A stretch of DNA of 64,000 nt from Megalobrama amblycephala (lineage: Eukaryota > Chordata > Actinopteri > Cypriniformes > Xenocyprididae). This document shows, piece by piece, positions 60,239 through 64,000 of this stretch. Below the pieces are notes generated by a model that saw only the letters and a program-made list of their open reading frames with translations, was not told the origin of the DNA and searched no databases. The first letter of the stretch is position 1, and the number at the start of each line of letters is the position of its first letter. The stretch is from the NCBI RefSeq assembly GCF_018812025.1, contig NC_063045.1:56615957-56679956 (forward strand), read 5' to 3'. Both the position numbers and the translations under genes were made by a program.

Positions 60239-63200
60239 CTAAAGGGATAGTTCACCCAAAGATGAAAATCCCATCATTAATCATGTCGTTCCAAACCCGT
60301 AAGACTTAGGTTCATCTTCGGAACACAAATGAAGATTTTTTTGATGAAATTTGAGAGCTTTCTGTGCCACCATTGACAGCTACACAGCTACCACTTAGAT
60401 GCTTTAAAAAGTTCATAAAGAGATCGTAAAACTAATCCATATGAATTGAGTCGTTTAGTAATTTTCTGAAGAGACTAGATCGCTTTATATGATGAACAGA
60501 TTTAATTTATTCTTTTATTCATATATAAGCATTGATCAGTGAACATAAACAGAAGCTCAACACAACATGCTTGACGCATGAGAACAAACCTCACTGGTTC
60601 TTGCGGAAGCTCAAACATGCTGAGTAACATGAGAATGAACCTCATTGGTTCTTGCGGAAACTCAAACGTGCTGCGTAACACGAGAATGAACCTCAGTGGT
60701 TCTTGTGGAAGCTCAAACGTGCTGCGTAACACGAGAATGAACCTCAGTCGTTCATGTGGAAGCTCAAATTTGCTGCGTAACACGAGAATGAACCTCATTG
60801 GTTCTTGCGGAAGCTCAAACGTGCTGCGTAACACTCGAGAATGAACCTCATTGGTTCGTGCAGAAGCTCAAATGTGCTGCATAACACTCGAGAATGAACC
60901 TCATTGGTTCATGCGGAAGCTCAAACGTGCTGCGTAACACGAGAATGAACCTCATTGGTTCGTGCAGAAGCTCAAATGTGCTGCATAACACTCGAGAATG
61001 AACCTCATTGGTTCTTGCGGAAACTCAAACGTGCTGCGTAACACAAGAATGAACCTCAGTGGTTCTTGTGGAAGCTCAAACGTGCTGCGTAACACGAGAA
61101 TGAACCTCAGTCGTTCTTGTGGAAGCTCAAATTTGCTGCGTAACACGAGAATGAACCTCATTGGTTCTTGCGGAAGCTCAAACGTGCTGCGTAACACTCG
61201 AGAATGAACCTCATTGGTTCATGCGGAAGCTCAAACGTGCTGCGTAACACGAGAATGAACCTCATTGGTTCGTGCAGAAGCTCAAATGTGCTGCGTAACA
61301 CTCGAGAATGAACCTCTTTGGTTCGTGCGGAAGCTCAAATGTGCTGCGTAACACCTGAAGGAACCTCATTGGTTTGTACGGAAGCTCAAACATGCTGAGT
61401 AACACGAGAATGAACCTCATTGGTTCTTGTTGAAGCTCAAACGTGCTGCGTAAAACGAGAATGAACCTCATTGGGTCATGTGGAAGCTCAAATGTGCTGC
61501 GTAAAACGAGAATGAACCTCATTGGTTCTTGCGGAAGCTCAAACGTGCTACGTAACACTCGAGAATGAACCTCACTGGTTCGTGCGGAAGCTCAAACGTG
61601 CTACGTAACACTCGAGAATGAACCTCACTGGTTCTTGCGGAAGCTCAAACGTGCTGCGTAACACTCGAGAATGAACCTCATTGGTTCTTGTGGAGGCTGA
61701 AAAACGTACTGCGTAACACGAGAATGAACCTCATTGGTTCTTGCGGAAGCTCAAATGTGCTGCGTAACACCTGAAGGAACCTCATTGGTTCGTGCAGAAG
61801 CTCAAACGTGCTACGTAACACTCGAGAATGAACCTCACTGGTTCGTGCGGAAGCTCAAACGTGCTACGTAACACTCGAGAATGAACCTCACTGGTTCTTG
61901 CGGAAGCTCAAACGTGCTGCGTAACACTCGAGAATGAACCTCATTGGTTCTTGTGGAGGCTGAAAAACGTACTGCGTAACACGAGAATGAACCTCATTGG
62001 TTCTTGCGGAAGCTCAAACGTGCTGTGTAACATTAGATTGTACCTCATTGGTTCGTGCAGAAGCTCAAACGTGCTGCGTAACACGAGAATGAACCTCATT
62101 GGTTCGTGCGGAAGCTCAAATGTGCTGCGTAACACGAGAATGAACCTCATTGGTTTGTACGGAAGCTCAAACATGCTGAGTAACACGAGAATGAACCTCA
62201 TTGGTTCTTGTTGAAGCTCAAACGTGCTGCGTAAAACGAGAATGAACCTCATTGGGTCATGCGGAAGCTCAAATGTGCTGCGTAAAACGAGAATGAACCT
62301 CATTGGTTCTTGCGGAAGCTCAAACGTGCTACGTAACACTCGAGAATGAACCTCACTGGTTCGTGCGGAAGCTCAAATGTGCTGCGTAACACTCGAGAAT
62401 GAACCTCATTGGTTCTTGTGGAGGCTGAAAAACGTACTGCGTAACACGAGAATGAACCTCATTGGTTCTTGCGGAAGCTCAAACGTGCTGTGTAACATTA
62501 GATTGTACCTCATTGGTTCGTGCAGAAGCTCAAACGTGCTGCGTAACACAAGAATGAACCTCATTGGTTCGTGCGGAAGCTCAAATGTGCTGCGTAACAC
62601 GAGAATGAACCTCATTGGTTCGTGCGGAAGCTCAAATGTGCTGCGTAACACGAGAATGAACCTCATTGGTTTGTACGGAAGCTCAAACATGCTGAGTAAC
62701 ACAAGAATGAACCTCATTGGTTCGTGCGGAAGCTCAAATGTGCTGCGTAACACGAGAATGAACCTCATTGGTTCGTGCAGAAGCTCAAATGTGCTGCGTA
62801 ACACGAGAATGAACCTCATTGGTTTGTACGGAAGCTCAAACATGCTGAGTAACACGAGAATGAACCTCATTGGTTCTTGTTGAAGCTCAAACGTGCTGCG
62901 TAAAACGAGAATGAACCTCATTGGTTCTTGCGGAAGCTCAAACATGCTGAGTAACACGCGAATGAACCTCATTGGTTCTTGCTGAAGCTCAAACGTGCTG
63001 CGTAACACGAGAATGAACCTCATTGGTTCGTGTGGAAGCTCAAACATGCTGAGTAACACGAGGATGAACCTCATTGGTTCTTGCGGAAGCTCAAACGTGC
63101 TGCGTAACACGAGAATGAACCTCATTGGTTGTCACATGTGAAGCAAACATACTTGATCTTCCATTTACAACAACTGATGTGTGCGTTGATTAATGTTTAT

Positions 63201-63497
63201 ATGTGAATAAAAGCCTAAATTCAATCTATTCATCATATAAAGCGATCAAGTCTCTTCAGAAAGTTTGGACTAAACTGCTCAATTTATTTGAATTAGTTGT
63301 AAGATTCTTTATGAACTTTTTAAAGCTTCAAAGTGTCAGTTGCATAGCTGTCTATAGAGGGACAGAAAGCTCTCAGATTTCATCAAAAAGATCATCATTT
63401 GTGTTCCAAAGATACATGAAAGTCTTACGGGTTTGGAATGACATGAGGGTGAGTAATTAATGACAGAATTTGCATTTTTGGGGATCTGTTCCTTTAA
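60239..63497. mobile_element. TTCACCC-family hairpin MITE expanded by an internal minisatellite
   Basis: The left arm starts CTAAAGGGATAGTTCACCC (TTAA decayed to CTAA). The right arm ends in CCTTTAA at 63497, with the family phrases GGGACAGAAAGCTCTCAG and TCTTACGGGTTTGGAATGAC. The arms outside the minisatellite add up to about 700 bp, the same as the intact copy at 1732-2422. The element is thus a normal MITE whose loop was expanded to about 2.5 kb. Confidence 0.85.
60578..63130 (+). repeat. Minisatellite, ~51-bp unit, about 50 copies
   Basis: The unit reads GAATGAACCTCATTGGTTCT, then TGCGGAAGCTCAAACGTGCT, then GCGTAACACGA: 51 bp, with a 54-bp variant carrying ACTCGAG. Because 51 and 54 are multiples of three and the unit lacks stops in some frames, long open frames appear on both strands (up to 239 codons on the minus strand, 63125-62406). 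They have no gene features. Larger blocks are duplicated within the array. Confidence 0.95.
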
Positions 63498-64000
63498 AAT
63501 ATTCAGTTGTTTCCTTCTCATAGACATTTAACTGGAGAGATTTTGCTCAAGTAACATTCTTCTCAAATGATTCTCCTGAGAAAAAGACCCCCATAATCTC
63601 TATAGGGAGTTTCAGAAAAGATCTGAACCAAAGTAAACAATCAAAAGTTAGATATTTCAATATATAAAACGAAACGTTTAAAATCAAATTCTTCCAAAAC
63701 TGAATGTTCACATTCATTTCTATATGCTTAATGTATGTCAACAATTGTTTCATTCGAACTTGTTTTATTTTTAAAAGAAATATCAGTAACTACTCTGACA
63801 GAGTGTCCTGCAATACTTATTCAACACCTCTACTGAATATGCAGCACAAAACAGGCAGTCTCCTTTCTCTAAAAAATAAATGTAATAAGGGAAGATTGAG
63901 CAATTCAAAGGAATACCACAAATGCAGTGTTCTTTGGTCTCAAACGATAATATGATAATATCATTCTTGCTCTCGCAGTTTCCTGCCACAGACTCCGTAT

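Larger units (their letters stand above)
60180..64000 (-). other. EDIL3 intron upstream of discoidin domain 1 (continues past window)
   Basis: It is almost filled by a hairpin MITE carrying a minisatellite (60239-63497). The last 500 bp (63500-64000) has no recognised repeat and no supported exon. Confidence 0.65.

Noticed and set aside
60502..63125. Long open frames of 110-239 codons on both strands
   Set aside because: They follow the 51/54-bp minisatellite unit, which is a multiple of three. No start context, splice sites or recognisable domain.
63783..63989. Minus-strand peptide MAGNCESKN near the right edge, which loosely resembles the end of an EGF domain and might have been the last EDIL3 EGF exon
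   Set aside because: There is no GT donor after it, the remaining EGF cysteines are not present, and the phase needed for the next exon cannot be met.

Overview
This is a vertebrate, almost certainly teleost and most likely cyprinid, genomic window. The genes are split into short exons with GT-AG introns. Introns and intergenic DNA are full of hairpin (palindromic) DNA-transposon remnants, Tc1/mariner copies and simple repeats of the kind seen in carp-like fishes. No prokaryotic, viral or organellar gene was recognised.

Three extracellular-matrix genes are present, in the order and orientation VCAN(+) - HAPLN1(-) - EDIL3(-), as on human chromosome 5q14. (1) Positions 1-12817, plus strand: the 3' part of a versican gene. 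It comprises the end of the large chondroitin-sulfate attachment exon, two EGF exons, three C-type lectin exons, one CCP/sushi exon and the C-terminal tail exon. (2) Positions 17823-21497, minus strand: the complete coding sequence of hyaluronan/proteoglycan link protein 1 in four exons (signal peptide, Ig, Link 1, Link 2; 353 codons), with possible 5'UTR exons near 22.1 kb and 31.3 kb. (3) Positions 49245-60179, minus strand: the six exons of EDIL3 (DEL-1) that encode both discoidin (F5/8 type C) domains and the stop codon. Its signal-peptide and EGF exons lie beyond the right edge. Every exon phase joins correctly and no coding lesion was seen. Known biology links the first two products: versican and link protein bind hyaluronan together. 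EDIL3 is a secreted integrin and phospholipid ligand.

The rest is mainly mobile DNA. The most unusual element is a short LTR-like unit present at two places: eight LTR-like copies in a tandem array at 5235-6972 (minus orientation) and three at 46449-47037 (plus orientation). Each LTR-like segment starts TGTA and ends ACA and holds a tRNA-like segment with a Pol III B box. The segments are separated by only 38-45 bp, which contain an 18-mer matching a tRNA-His primer-binding site (17/18) and a purine-rich tract. This looks like a miniature retrotransposon (TRIM-like) with a tRNA-like promoter inside its LTR. A second striking structure is a ~2.55 kb minisatellite of ~51-bp units at 60578-63130, which appears to have grown inside the loop of a hairpin MITE in an EDIL3 intron. 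Several nested MITE insertions preserve the pre-insertion target and show TTAA duplications; one hAT-like MITE has a perfect 8-bp target duplication. Two Tc1/mariner relics lie in an EDIL3 intron, one ending 40 bp from a splice donor.

Limits: all homology calls come from recognising protein motifs by eye. UTR exons, transposon family names and exact repeat boundaries are inferred.
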